NCBI GenBank assembly: GCA_049999765.1
Contig: JBNGIQ010007667.1
Location: 23,857-49,858 of the forward strand
Origin: Phaeoceros laevis
Lineage: Eukaryota; Anthocerotophyta; Anthocerotopsida; Notothyladales
Reading direction: 5' to 3'
DNA: 26,002 nt
In this document: in pieces, positions 11,932 through 22,124 of the stretch
Layout: the number at the start of each line of letters is the position of its first letter
Numbering within the stretch: the stretch's first letter is position 1
Notes under the pieces: generated by a model
Databases searched by the model: none
What the model saw: only the letters and a program-made list of their open reading frames with translations
Told to the model about the DNA's origin: nothing
Position numbers and translations under genes: made by a program

Positions 11932-14900
11932 GCCGTAGATTGGTAGTCTTTCCGGACCGCAGTCCCTGCCAATATTTTCACCTCCACTCTAGATGGAAAT
12001 GCTCGACAAATTTCCTCCAAGACAAACCGAAACCGCAAGCTCCTTTGACAGAGCAGAAATAACCATCTCCACGCACTCCCTAACCATCCAGCTGACGCTG
12101 GCAAGCTCTGCACATTTTAAATGCCACCTGAAGCTGACAAAAACTCAGGCAAGCGAGCCGCTTGGCAGCAAATCCGAGACACGCCAGAGGCTTCCAGCTG
12201 GCCAATTAGGCTTCTTAAAAAGGAATCAGATAGAATGCGTCTACAGAGCTGCTCCAATTGCGAGCGGAAGCTACTTGGTGTCCCCGGGAGCAGAATCTCC
12301 CCTACAAGCACCAAAAGCGAGTCCTGTGACAGGTGAGCTGCGGCCTACCACCACTGCCTCTCCATCCACCTCCCTGAGCTTCCGGTGCAAGCCACCAGAT
12401 AATGCGCGAAAGGCACGGTACTTCCAGGCACCGCCTGAAAGCTCTTGGCCCTCATCACAAACTACTACGCCGTTTCCCACTCATTCCGGACGCACGCAAT
12501 TGCGGTGACCATAATGAGAGCCTCCGGCATCGTGCCTGCCATTGCACGGGATTCCTCCCCCGATTCTGACCACCACCACCGGCGGCGTCACCATCACCGC
12601 AGTCCGAATTCTCTAGACTTGCAAATGCACGCAAGAGCCTGGTTGAGGCTCGATACATACGGTGCTGCGACACGCTCCCCTGCTCCGCTAGTCCCGAGAC
12701 GCACCGCCCGGCTTTGCACCTACGTGCCATGGCGTAAGCAGGTGGAGCCGCCCCCCGGCCGGGACCGGCCCGGTAGAGCCTCCGGTTTAGACGACAAGGG
12801 CCCTCCACGGCGCAACGATCCGGTAACGGGTGTGGTCATTTCGCAAAAGGAGGGCGCTGTTACTAAAGAGTTACTGTAGCCGCTGCGTGCTTATCTGTCC
12901 GGCTGCTCCTCGCCGGCGGGCACAGGGAACCGCGCGCGTGTAATGCACCTGCTTCGGTGCTTTTCGCGGTTACAAAAATGAAACGACTACATACTGTGTC
13001 GGATTCCTATCCTGTTGACGACAACCACCGGGTCACCGGGTACTGTGTATTTTTCACCGTACGGTACACCTATCCATTTCGTTGACACCAAGTACAAATG
13101 GTTCGTTGGAACTTGCAACTTGGGACTCTGCCTCTACACTAGATGCAGTGATACACAGCATTTGTTTTGCCAGCAAAGTTACTGTTCAAGCACCTTCACC
13201 AAAACCATTTCTTCAAGGTCCAGCACGTATTGAAGTCCTCTTGGAATTGATGTTTCAACTAATCCAGGGCTTGCATTTGGAGCACCACCAGCGGCCATTG
13301 CAAAGGCCTGGCGGTGGAAGCAGCTTCCCTGTGGTGCCACCCTGCACAACAGATGGTGGCTATGTGGGCACGAGGCAGTTGTCGCTGCTTTTAGGAGACC
13401 AGTCAAAGCACATGTGGTGGCGGTTGTGTCGCTGAGGAAGTAGGTTACTGGCGCTGATGAAAGCTGCTTTCCCTGGAAAGTGCATAGCGGTAGAGGAGGT
13501 CCTCTACTGTGACAGGCCAGCCAGTTTCTCTCGTTCATGAACACAGGCAGATGGTGTGGGCTCATGTTTCCACTTGCCTCCCCACCAACAAGTAAAGCTG
13601 GTCTTGAGTCTGGTTCCGCCCGCCCCTGGTCTAACGAAAAGGATATCGTTGGGTCTGTCTACGCAAAACAAGTGGAGGTGGGGCAACGCAGCAAGTGGAG
13701 CAAGGTGACAGCACGTCTGAGCTGAGGTGGTGGGGCTGCCTTACCTGTTGTCCTCGGCGGGCAGCTCCCGGCCATGCCCCCTCGCACTTTGAAGAGCCTG
13801 CCTTATCTTAACCGTTACCTCCAGACGTGAAGCCTCCTGCATCCCCTCCATCGGACATCAGCTGCATGCAGATACTTATGATGCTTCGAGGGGTAGCAGT
13901 CCGTACCTAGGGGCTGCATTTTGGGGTCTTGAAAAAACGGTTTGCAGGGTGACGAGTATATGTACTACCCCCCATCATTTGAACACGTGACCTGAAGACA
14001 GCCAGCCCCCTGCCCTGGTCACACAACAGGAGTGTTTGCTAGAGGTGAGCTAGCGGTGCATCAAATCCACACTGCAGACGCTGAAGTTCAGGTCAGAGCT
14101 GCCTACTTTGTGGAAGGTGGTTGTACCTGCTGCACAAATGGCAGGCACGCCGCACTTTGGCATCTGTCCAGGCCAGAAGGACAGAAGCAGCTTTCAATAC
14201 CAAGGAAATACCCTTACGTAAGCAGCTCGACTGACTTGGAACATGAGAAAGAGGAGGAGCCGACATCGTGGACTGGACCGACCACGAGCTTGATACAAAA
14301 AAAAAACGTGCTGCTGGAGAAAAGACGGAGCAGCCTTCAGAAAGATCTTCCAAACTGACTTTCAACTTGAATGAAAGGGAGGAACCGACATTGTTAAGTG
14401 GACGACAACAGCTCAGGATAAATGCTTTCGATGCTGGTTACCCTGGATGTTGTTTCTGTAGGGGTCCGACAGCCTTCTGGGAGGCAGATCGTCCTCTACT
14501 ACAACAATCACATGAATACAGCTAAGCATTAAAGAGCTACTCGACAGTTCCGACACATTCACAAAGGAATTGCCTAGTCGCAACAACCCACAATTGGAGA
14601 CCAAAACATGGCTGCTCACCCAGGTAACATGTAACACCTTGTCCTACAAATCACGTCTGAAGCACTTGAACTTGCAAATGTGACTACAGGCTACATACAG
14701 GATAATGCGGTGCCGCAGCTTCATATCACAGAGTGAAAACCAGATGCCGTCAGTGGATGAAGGGTGAGGGGCTGCATTGCTTCGTTGTGTGACAGGCAGT
14801 AACCTCATCTGCAGAAAGCGAAGTTGCTACCTGTAATTGACCAGATTCGGGAGCCTTGTACAATAGGCTCCTACGACTGGACATACTCTTCCCTCTGCAA

Positions 14901-15062
14901 TGAACAGCAGCATAAATTTGACAATCGTCTGTCAAATGAACAGGATGCAGGAAAAGGAAACAAGGCAAAAGGAAAGAGGAATTTGCTCACTTCAGACAAA
15001 TTACCAGGAGAACCATTGGGCTCAAGAGCAATCTAGCCACTGGCTTCCATCATATCCACGTC
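11932..15062. other. Long region with no recognisable gene upstream of the channel
   Basis: This 3.1 kb stretch holds the 5' flank of the channel gene and, at its far end, the 3' flank of the LYR gene. Several ORFs of 60-170 codons occur on both strands (for example 11993-12508 and 13082-13435 on +, 12455-12808 and 13179-13565 on -). They overlap each other, show composition-driven strings of Pro, Ser, Arg and His, and lack any domain or credible exon structure. Positions 12540-12980 are GC-rich and contain a CACCACCACC-rich patch. I see no RNA gene or transposon ends. Unannotated UTR exons or a lineage-specific gene cannot be excluded. Confidence 0.45.
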
Positions 15063-15444
15063 CTACTCCTTGTAACACACCTTCTTCAGATCTTCCGCAC
15101 TAGTTGCCACATACTGGAACCAGAGCAAGGGTGAAGTAGCATTCACAATCACATCTGTGCCAAGTACAGGACTACGTCCCGAGACTCCGACAGGTTTCAT
15201 TTGCATGCGAAAAAGGTGCAGCCACGAGGTCAGAAAAATTGAGAAGCCAGCCCACCTTATTAAGCACCCAGATGGAATGATCGTAAGTGCGCCGAAGCAA
15301 AGCTTTAACAGCGTCCGGATCAGACTCATCTTTGTAGTTGACAAAATTCTCTCGAGCATACTTTCGGTAATACCCTCGAGATTCGACGGGCAACAGATTC
15401 GTCAAGCGCAAGACTCTCCTGTAGGCTTTTAGTGCGTCCTTCAT
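15063..15444 (-). CDS. LYR-motif (Complex1_LYR) protein, LYRM9-like
   Basis: This is a small LYR-superfamily protein of the kind that acts as an adaptor in mitochondrial Fe-S transfer or respiratory-complex assembly. Two exons, 15444-15256 and 15113-15063, join in phase around a 142-base intron to give 79 residues. The first helix starts MKDALKAYRRVLRLTNLLP, so the motif reads AYR rather than the canonical LYR. It is followed by SRGYYRKYARENFVNYKDE, where the Phe at residue 34 fits the conserved Phe of the family. YDHSIWVLNK then leads to a short tail, YVATSAEDLKKVCYKE. Length and order fit the short plant LYR proteins resembling Arabidopsis At3g19508. The ATG at 15444 is the first in the frame after an upstream stop. 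It is divergently arranged with the TMEM70-like gene. The mitochondrial location is inferred from the family. Confidence 0.85.
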
Positions 15445-15836
15445 CTTTGCCTTCGTTCGATCTACCAAGTGCAATTTGGAGTCCCACAGCCGACGAGACG
15501 GAAATTTAATCTTCTGGAAGGCAGATCCTCAGCTGACCACTAATTTGACACAGACGGTCGTTCTTCAAGCCAAGCTACATCCAGCCAACTGATCAAGTCC
15601 ACCCTTCCTTATCGTTCTGTCCGTTTCGCGCCGGTAGGTCTCTCTTGCACTGATCTAGCTCACTCACCAAATCCGTTTGTCTGTTCAGACAAGGGTTTTA
15701 GGTTGCGATGCACATGTGCGCCACAAATTGGACTTGATTTTCCGGTTCGCGCGATGTGGACTGTAGTCTTCAAGCTCGGAGTTTGAGAAGCATTAGGGCA
15801 CGCAAACGGTGCAGTCGTCCCTCCGTTGCATTTGGA
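15445..15836. promoter_or_regulatory. Shared promoter region of divergent LYR and TMEM70 genes
   Basis: The 392 bases between the two start codons must contain both 5' UTRs and both promoters, unless one gene starts transcription inside the other. I see no convincing TATA box on either strand. This region is called from gene geometry, not from a motif. Confidence 0.45.
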
Positions 15837-16566
15837 ATGGCGTTGAGGAATGGCCTGAGATCTGCTCTAAGCACAGGTGAGCAAAGAAGGCTTCCATTTC
15901 CAAGGCGTCGAGTCCATATCTAGGTGTTGAGTGCGATCGTATGGTACCTGATGTCATGTTTCTGGCTTGACAGGGCAGAGAGCCAATTGGTCTTGCACGA
16001 GATCCTTGCAATTGGGTGGTCTCACTAGAGTAGGTTCGCTTGAGCAGCAATGGGCGCGGTACCTGCTGGGCAGAGAAGATTTGAGAGGCCATACGTTTGG
16101 ATTTGGCTCAGCTGCGGAGGACAAGAGCAGGAAGGAGCCTGTTGTGTATGAAGGTCCCTTGGCCAGCACTCTGCAGAAGGTCAAACTGCTGTCACTCTCG
16201 ACCTGCTGCTTGTCAGTGTCATGTGGGCCTGCCCTGACGTTCTTCACCAGCTCGGATATATCGGTTATCGGGAAGGGGGCCATTGCGTCCACCATGATCC
16301 TTCTTAGTGCCAGTACCACAGCTGCTTTACACTGGATTGCCAGCCCCTATGTGAGAAAACTTACTTGGGTTCCAGGTTCCAAGGAGGTTGAAGTGGAAAT
16401 TCTGTCATGGATGGCGACGTCTTTGCGGAAGACCATCCGAATTGCTGATGTTAGTCATCCAGAAACGCAGCGTCCTCTAGTGACTTTCGCTGCAGGAGGA
16501 AATTACTACTTCATTGACAAGGACAAGTTTCCTAGTCAGGAGCTTCTGAAGAAGTTGGCTCCTTGA
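15837..16566 (+). CDS. TMEM70-like mitochondrial membrane protein
   Basis: Proteins of the TMEM70/TMEM186/TMEM223 group sit in the inner mitochondrial membrane and help assemble ATP synthase and complex I. That role is established for animal TMEM70 and inferred here. Exons 15837-15876 and 15974-16566 join in phase (last G of exon 1 plus GG) to give 210 residues. The N terminus is Arg/Ser-rich and lacks acidic residues (MALRNGLRSALSTGQRANW), fitting a mitochondrial targeting peptide. A core VVYEGPLASTLQKVKLLSLS leads into a first membrane segment near residues 85-104 and a second near 115-135. The conserved tail SPYVRKLTWVPGSKEVEVEI, RPLVTFAAGGNYYFIDKDKF follows. The order, a Y-x-G entry, two membrane helices and then a matrix-facing beta-rich tail, matches TMEM70. 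Confidence 0.85.
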
Positions 16567-17261
16567 GAGTTGCAAGGCGGGAGGTCCTGGTAGATCCCCT
16601 ACCTTGTTTTTTGGCTGAATGGGTGCACATTTTTTGATGGCAGCATTCCACGAGAATCCAGTAAGCCTATTTGTCGGCCTTCGGAATTAGTCAGCAGGTC
16701 CCCTTGCCATCTAAGTGAACATCTTGCAATCCTCTGAACAGTTCACTTCGGGTCACAGATTTTTGCCTGCCAAATTTCAGGACACAGCCTCATACGTCCA
16801 AAACGTGCAGTCTTTCAAGTGTGGAAAGCTGACAAGTTATCTGAGTACCTGATTGGTTAAAAATTCAAATTTGAGTAAGAAAAGCACACATTGCTGGAAT
16901 GGTTGAGGCACTTCCCTCTTGCATAAGCCGTCTAAAACGTCGGGAGTTGTCATAACAGCAGCTGTAAGATGTCCTGTGGTTCCTACTAGAGCCTCGTAGA
17001 AATACAGGCTAGGTTGACTCAGTATACACGGTTGCTCAAAGCCATGAGTCTGTAAAGACTCCGTTGCACTACCGTTACTCAGTGCACTGCCTCGTCGCTA
17101 CAGGAAGGATGCGCTCCTCACTAACGTCAGCTTCTTTCAGCACAGAAGCAGGTGAGGTATGACCAACTGGGGGATCTGCAGGTTGTTGGCCCAGACAAAC
17201 ATCAGCGTGAATCTCAACGTTGTTACAGGCACCAACTGTAGCCAAAACGACGAGCACGAAC
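16567..17261. other. Intergenic region, convergent 3' flanks
   Basis: This 695-base gap lies between the stop codons of the TMEM70-like gene (+) and the RING ORF (-). Only short ORFs are present. I see no repeat, RNA gene or clear poly(A) signal. Confidence 0.45.
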
Positions 17262-18986
17262 TCAAGTAAGCAGGAGTTGATACGAAAAGAATGATCGATT
17301 TGTTTGTGAAGGTGCACCTTCATCCTTGCGCTGCCTCTTGGCTAGTTGGAGGCTGTCGTCCGGGCTGTTATCAACAGCGGAGTCCTGTGAGGGAGACTGG
17401 ACAGAATCTGTTTCCTGAAGGTTGCTGGCCCCGCAGGCTTCCTGCTTCCACTTTTTCCTCCGTTCATCCATACCGAGTTCCTGGTTGATCAGCTCGTCTA
17501 CAGGATCCCAATCCTTGCCCCAAGCTGTTAACCAATCGGGATGCATACGCTTTCCGCAGTCAACCTTGCAGCAGTTCTTCTGAGAGCCTTGAAACCAAAG
17601 GGCAGCACAGTGCAAATGGTAATGACACCCACACGAAGCTCCTACATAATCGTTACAGAAGAACCACCGTGAGCAAACAGGACACGGCTTGGCCACCTGC
17701 GGTAGCTGAGTTGAGCTACACTCCTCGGGATTGTTGGGCTGAGCTATACTCCTCGGGGAAATAGTCAGCTTGTTTGATGCCTTGTACAGGTTGTACACTG
17801 AGGCCACCCGATCACTAGTAGCTTTGGTATCTCGCAAGGTCCGACCTTTCTCCAACAATCGTTCCCGAATCTCAGCGCAACTCTCTGTGGCTGCTCTCAG
17901 CGAAGATTCCGAGGCCTCAATCATCTGCCGAATAGCAACTTCGATCTGCTCCTGGCTGGCCAACTTTTTCTGCAGCAAGCCACCCTCGGAGAGATTGAAG
18001 GCCAGCTGCTGTTGAGCATACTCCAGCTCGGCGTTGAGCATCTGCTCCTTCCTAGCCCTGTTCCAGCTGTTCCCAGAGGACGCCAACCGCTTCTTCTCTT
18101 CGAAAAGGTCCTGAATGCTGTCCTGCAACCTCGTTTTTTGCTCCAAATTCCTCTCTACGCTGGCTGTGACACTAAACCACTCTGCCCGAAGAGCTTCCGC
18201 CTTCCTTTTTGCTTCGGCCAGGCTCAAGGCTTCGTCCTCCCCCTTGCTCAACTCCACCTGAACTTTTGCTTCCAAGCCATCAACCGAGCTCCTCAAGTCC
18301 TTCATCTCCTCCTCAGCAGCCCGCTTCCTCACCTCCGCTCTCCTAATCTGCTCCTCCACACTCTCCACCCTGCCCGTCTTCACCGTTCCCTCCCGCCGAA
18401 CAGCAAGGATACCCTCATTCGCGTCCTCCAGCAATTCCATGAAGCCCCGGCGTACGCTACCGTCAGATGCAGGAGTTTCATCCTGAAAGCTCTTCTCGTC
18501 CTTCTCCTCCATCCCAGCCGAGGAACCCCTCTTCAATGCCCGGCGGGACGGGGACGGGGCCGCCTTCATAGGCTTGATTTGGCAGGCATGCGCGAAAGCT
18601 GCCCAATTGACAGCCACGCCCCTCCTGTCCGCGATCACGCCTCTTGCAAAAGCCAAACCAGGGTTCCTCCTCCACTCCCGGTTGTTGGTGTTGTAAACCT
18701 TCTGGAGCATCTCCTCCGCAAAGGCGACCATCCCAGGGTCCGGCTTGCCATCGGCATCCACCGCGCCCTTGATCGGGTAGCCGAAGTAGCCTTTCTTCTG
18801 CTTTCTTGGGAACACCTTCTCCACCTCCTTGCGAGACACGACCTCCTCAAAGGACTGGTCACAGGGATCCAGTCCCTCGTTCCTCAACCCCAGCGTTTCT
18901 GTGAAGTGCTCCAGAGGCTTCACCTCGCCCAAAACCACAGACAATGTAAGAGCTGGTGACGGCTTGATATCCTCCATATCCTCCAT
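17262..18986 (-). CDS. Coiled-coil protein with C-terminal RING-like finger, unknown family
   Basis: This is one uninterrupted ORF of 575 codons including the stop from the first ATG (18986). The same frame stays open a further 52 codons without an ATG, back to TGA near 19145, and that stretch reads like coding sequence, so a spliced upstream exon is possible. Residue numbers here count from codon 19058. An N-terminal region (25-165, including KKGYFGYPIKGAVDADGKPD) has no fold I recognise. Residues 230-410 are Glu/Lys/Arg/Ala-rich and strongly coiled-coil-like. Residues 459-501 form a Cys/His cluster, C459-x2-C462, C468, C476-G-C478-H-Y-H481-L-H483-C484, C496-C497-x3-C501, that fits a RING-type or related zinc finger. 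The charged tail contains a likely nuclear localisation signal (KRQRKDE). RING proteins are usually E3 ubiquitin ligases. Nothing here identifies a substrate. It may belong with the broken ORF just upstream. Confidence 0.7.
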   Translation of the reverse strand: MEDMEDIKPSPALTLSVVLGEVKPLEHFTETLGLRNEGLDPCDQSFEEVVSRKEVEKVFPRKQKKGYFGYPIKGAVDADGKPDPGMVAFAEEMLQKVYNTNNREWRRNPGLAFARGVIADRRGVAVNWAAFAHACQIKPMKAAPSPSRRALKRGSSAGMEEKDEKSFQDETPASDGSVRRGFMELLEDANEGILAVRREGTVKTGRVESVEEQIRRAEVRKRAAEEEMKDLRSSVDGLEAKVQVELSKGEDEALSLAEAKRKAEALRAEWFSVTASVERNLEQKTRLQDSIQDLFEEKKRLASSGNSWNRARKEQMLNAELEYAQQQLAFNLSEGGLLQKKLASQEQIEVAIRQMIEASESSLRAATESCAEIRERLLEKGRTLRDTKATSDRVASVYNLYKASNKLTISPRSIAQPNNPEECSSTQLPQVAKPCPVCSRWFFCNDYVGASCGCHYHLHCAALWFQGSQKNCCKVDCGKRMHPDWLTAWGKDWDPVDELINQELGMDERRKKWKQEACGASNLQETDSVQSPSQDSAVDNSPDDSLQLAKRQRKDEGAPSQTNRSFFSYQLLLT

Positions 18987-19254
18987 CCCCACCGTTGAAG
19001 CAACGCCAAGCAAAGCCACCGAATTGTGCAGCTGTGCCCTCAAACACTCGTCCCTCACTTGGTACCACCCTCGCGCGCGCTCCTTTCCCTCCCTAGCCTG
19101 CCTCCGGACCGGCGAGTCAGGCCCCTCGACAGGGCTCGCGTGTCAGGGCCACTGGACAGGGCAGCTCGTCGCAGGCGATTTGAACAACGAAGGCGCCATC
19201 TCAATCACGACCGGCAGTACAGTGACAGCCTAGCAAAAGAGAATCAAGTTGTAA

Positions 19255-20852
19255 TCACTTGCCTCGTCGTGCTCTGAGCTTGAACCGGCCTATAGGGTTG
19301 ACCTTGTCCTCAGAGGCCTGCTGCAGGCCTTTAGGCCATGGATGGCGGAGGCAGAGCAGTAGACAATAGAGAGCCGTTTGCGGCTTCAAAAATGAGTGCT
19401 TGGCAGGAGGTATCAGAAGCACGTCTGGTAATGCAAATTTCGAGGCGCATCCCAGGTTGAGTAGGGCAGTTTCGAGGGGTCCTATTGGAACAGGAGCAGT
19501 GGAGATGCTTATCTCCTTGATCAAGATCAGCACCAAGTTTACCTTCGGCATTCCCAGGTGACCAGAAGGATCTTTCAGTTCAAACACCTTCTCCTTCATC
19601 GCAGGTGGCACATTCATCACAAGAGCAGATGTCCCCCTCTTCGCGAGACTGTCGTCCATGACCTCCTTCACCTTGGAAAAACCAGGGATATACAAGGACT
19701 CCCCCGTCCCCCTCCCAGCCCAATCGTCCTGGCCACGATTTTGGTTGCCAGGTTGATGTCGTTCTCTCCCTTGGGCGCCTCGATCTGCTTCAGAAACTCG
19801 CGCTCGGGAATCCAGTCGTCCTGCCAGCCGTCCCCGGGGTATCTGCTACTCCCCCCACTCCCACGAAGAACATGAAGGTAAGCCCCAAGTCCATCCTGTG
19901 GCTGAGCACCTTGAACTCGCAATCGACCCTGTCCATGGCCATCACCAGCTCCTCCACCGCGTCCTGGTCCTCCAAATGCTTGAGCATGTTCGTCGCCACC
20001 ATCACCCACAGGGCTTGAACCACCAGCACCAGATGCCATGGGGGTCAGGTGTCTTCTGCTTTGGCATCCGAATGGGACGAAGGGGAATGCTCCTTTTCGA
20101 CTCTTCCCGCAGATTGGGGACCCAAACGCTCGGCTCCTTACCACCACGGCCCCGCCGGATCACCAGCCCAGCCTTCAGTTTGGTCACATCCGAGCTCTCC
20201 ATCTCCGCGAAGAAGTTCAGTCTCACGAGGTTTGCCCATGTCACCCAGCTTGGGGTTTCTCGGTTCTGGAACGCTTGGCATTCCAGAAATCCTCGGAGCC
20301 ACTCAGGTTTAGGTGCCTTCTTCTCTGCCGCCAGCTTCTGCCCCCAGGGACACTCCGCAGGGCAGACTGCCTGGACATTATCTTTGCTTCCGCAGATTCT
20401 GCATCGTTGTGGCAGGTCTGGGTAGTCCAAGATGACCAAATGCCTCTCTTCTTCTCCTTCGTCCTCCGGGGGGCACAATGAGTGTTCACGACTTCGTCTG
20501 GCAGATCACCGGTGAACGTATTCGCCAGGAAAGGAGGCGGGGCTCGCTTGAGCAAGCCATCGGGGACTTCCGGACCGGAAACCACCTCCCCCACTGTTCC
20601 CACCATGTCCTTCGCAACCTCGAAGAAGTCCCAGCGCAAGCCTGGCAGTGTCACCTTCACAAACCTTTCGGCTTGTTCTAGCTGCGCATGCTCTAGCGTG
20701 ACATCGGACCCATCAGAATCCGTGCTGCTGCCAACCTCTACTTCCTCAGCTGGAGATGTTTCATTTGAGAGGGATCCCTCCGCTGCTCTAGTAGTCCTAG
20801 TACTCTGCTCTGGGGTTGCCTGCTGGCATTCCTCTGTGCCCGTGCTCGACAT
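19255..20852 (-). pseudogene. Frameshifted ORF with zinc-knuckle-like cysteines, unknown family
   Basis: An ATG at 20852 opens a frame (MSSTGTEECQQATPEQ...) that fails near a run of six G (20468-20473 on +). The reading continues in a second frame to about 20002, with the cluster CRICGSKDNVQAVCPAEC and an Arg/Pro-rich stretch. A third frame covers about 20029-19860 (hydrophobic/acidic, LEDQDAVEELVMAMDRVDCE). A fourth covers about 19850-19700 (DDWIPEREFLKQIEAPKGE), and a fifth runs from about 19695 to 19255. The breaks lie at or near G/C runs (20468-20473, about 19851-19856, about 19706-19720). Each segment looks like real coding sequence, so this is one broken gene or one with sequencing indels. 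A good donor, AAG|GTAAAC, follows codon GMPK near 19547, so the 3' part could also splice into the RING ORF. A gag-like role is possible but unproven. Confidence 0.55.
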
Positions 20853-21029
20853 CTTCCCCGGTTGCTTTTCGAGCGCATTGAATTGGCCTCAGGCTCCTGC
20901 CACCACAGGCCCGGGCTGTCCCTCAATGTTGTTTGCCGTGTCACTACCGGAGTTCTTCCTTCTTTCCTCTCGACCCAGGTCCTGTACATGGCGGGAACGT
21001 ACATGTTGAACCAGTCCTGACGTTGCTAA

Positions 21030-21373
21030 GGGCCGATTTCCATGTGGGGTTACGGTTTCGGTTTTTGCTAAAAAAAGGTGCGACCGAAACCCCCGCCGGC
21101 GAAGATCCACTTTTCGTTAACCCCCCCCCTTCCGCTTAAGCCGGGGGGTTTTCTGACAGCCACGGGCTGCCCCCGGTCCCGGCCACCGGACTTGGCCGCC
21201 CGGGCTCTTCGTGCTCTCGCGCGAACGCGCCATCGCCGGTGAATTTGAAGTCAAGCCGGTGGTGGCCGCACGTCTGACAGCCACGTCATCGAAACCCCGT
21301 CCCCTAAACGGTACATGGAAAGTCAGGGGTCCTCGAGGTGGGGGAAACCGAAACCCCACATGGAAAGCGGCCC
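21030..21373. mobile_element. MITE, PIF/Harbinger (Tourist)-like, with TAA target duplication
   Basis: Terminal inverted repeats of 30 bases lie at 21030-21059 and 21344-21373 and match at 28 of 30 positions when one is reverse-complemented. Each starts GGGCCG and contains TTTCCATGTGGGG. The trinucleotide TAA flanks both ends (21027-21029 and 21374-21376). The 344-base interior is GC-rich, codes for nothing, and repeats CTGACAGCCACG twice. A 3-base TAA/TTA target duplication with short inverted repeats is the signature of PIF/Harbinger elements and their Tourist-type MITEs. Without a transposase, the superfamily call rests on the duplication alone. It sits 177 bases upstream of the broken zinc-knuckle ORF. 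Confidence 0.85.
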
Positions 21374-21376
21374 TAA

Positions 21377-21744
21377 CTGGATTATTATAGCACAAAACTC
21401 CGCGGAGTCCGCAACACTAGATAAGGCTACGATGCCGAGCACTCGTACGCCTTGCATCCCACTCATTGCCCTTCCAATCGTAAAACATGAAGCACATCAT
21501 TCTTCGTCCCACACACTCATATAAGGACCTCTTTCTCGCATGTGTTTGGCAAGGTTTCGTATACTGCTAGTATACACGTAGTAGGTGATGCTTGGCGGCC
21601 ACCTTGATTTGACGCTCTTCCCTACATTCAGGTGCATGTAGAATAGACCTGGTTTCCTCAGCAGAAAAGAAGGCCAGCCCGGAGACACAAGTGTCCATAC
21701 ATTATTTGGCGAATATTTCTTAGTATTGAGGTTTCCATGTTTGG
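21377..21744. other. AT-rich spacer, no gene seen
   Basis: This short stretch marks the change from GC-rich to AT-rich sequence. Only small ORFs occur, without recognisable products. Confidence 0.4.
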
Positions 21745-21990
21745 CACACTCTCTTAAAATCTACATAGTGCAAAGAGGTCTCGGTACTGCATACTGCACA
21801 GGAGACCATTTTGTCTAGATATGATGATATGTCACACTCAGAAATCTTTGTACTGCAAAGGGATATCGATATGGCACACGAGACCATTTTGATAGATATG
21901 TTGATATGTTACACGCTCTTAACATCTAGATATGCAAAGAGATCTCGGTAGTGTATAGAAAACCATTTTGACAATACATGATGACATATC
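21745..21990. repeat. Three diverged tandem copies of a roughly 80-base unit
   Basis: The copies span about 21745-21832, 21833-21909 and 21910-21990. Each runs in the same order: CACACTC or TACACGCTC, an AAATCT/CATCT segment, TGCAAAG with a following CTCGGTA or ATCGATA, then ACCATTTTG and a TGATGATATG or TGTTGATATG end. The copies differ by many substitutions and small indels, so the array is old. Confidence 0.7.
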
Positions 21991-22124
21991 ATCAAGTAAG
22001 TTAATTATGAAAGCAATCAAAGTTTTTGCTACAAGAATCTGTTGGCTTAATTGTGAATCCCAAAGTGTGAGGCATTAGCTATAGGCTGAAAAAATCACTC
22101 GGTGTTGCGACTGTGGCACAAACG

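Noticed and set aside
11993-12879. ORFs of 171 and 144 codons upstream of the channel gene
   Set aside because: Composition is low-complexity (Ser, Pro, Thr, then His/Arg runs), the frames overlap others on both strands, and no domain or splice structure supports them.
13082-13565. Overlapping ORFs on both strands
   Set aside because: Both are 117-128 codons with no recognisable features. One may be a shadow of the other or both may be chance.
18012-18959. 315-codon ORF on the plus strand
   Set aside because: It is antisense to the coiled-coil/RING ORF. Its Leu/Pro/His/Arg-rich product is the expected shadow of a Glu/Lys/Arg-rich coding strand, and it shows no domain.
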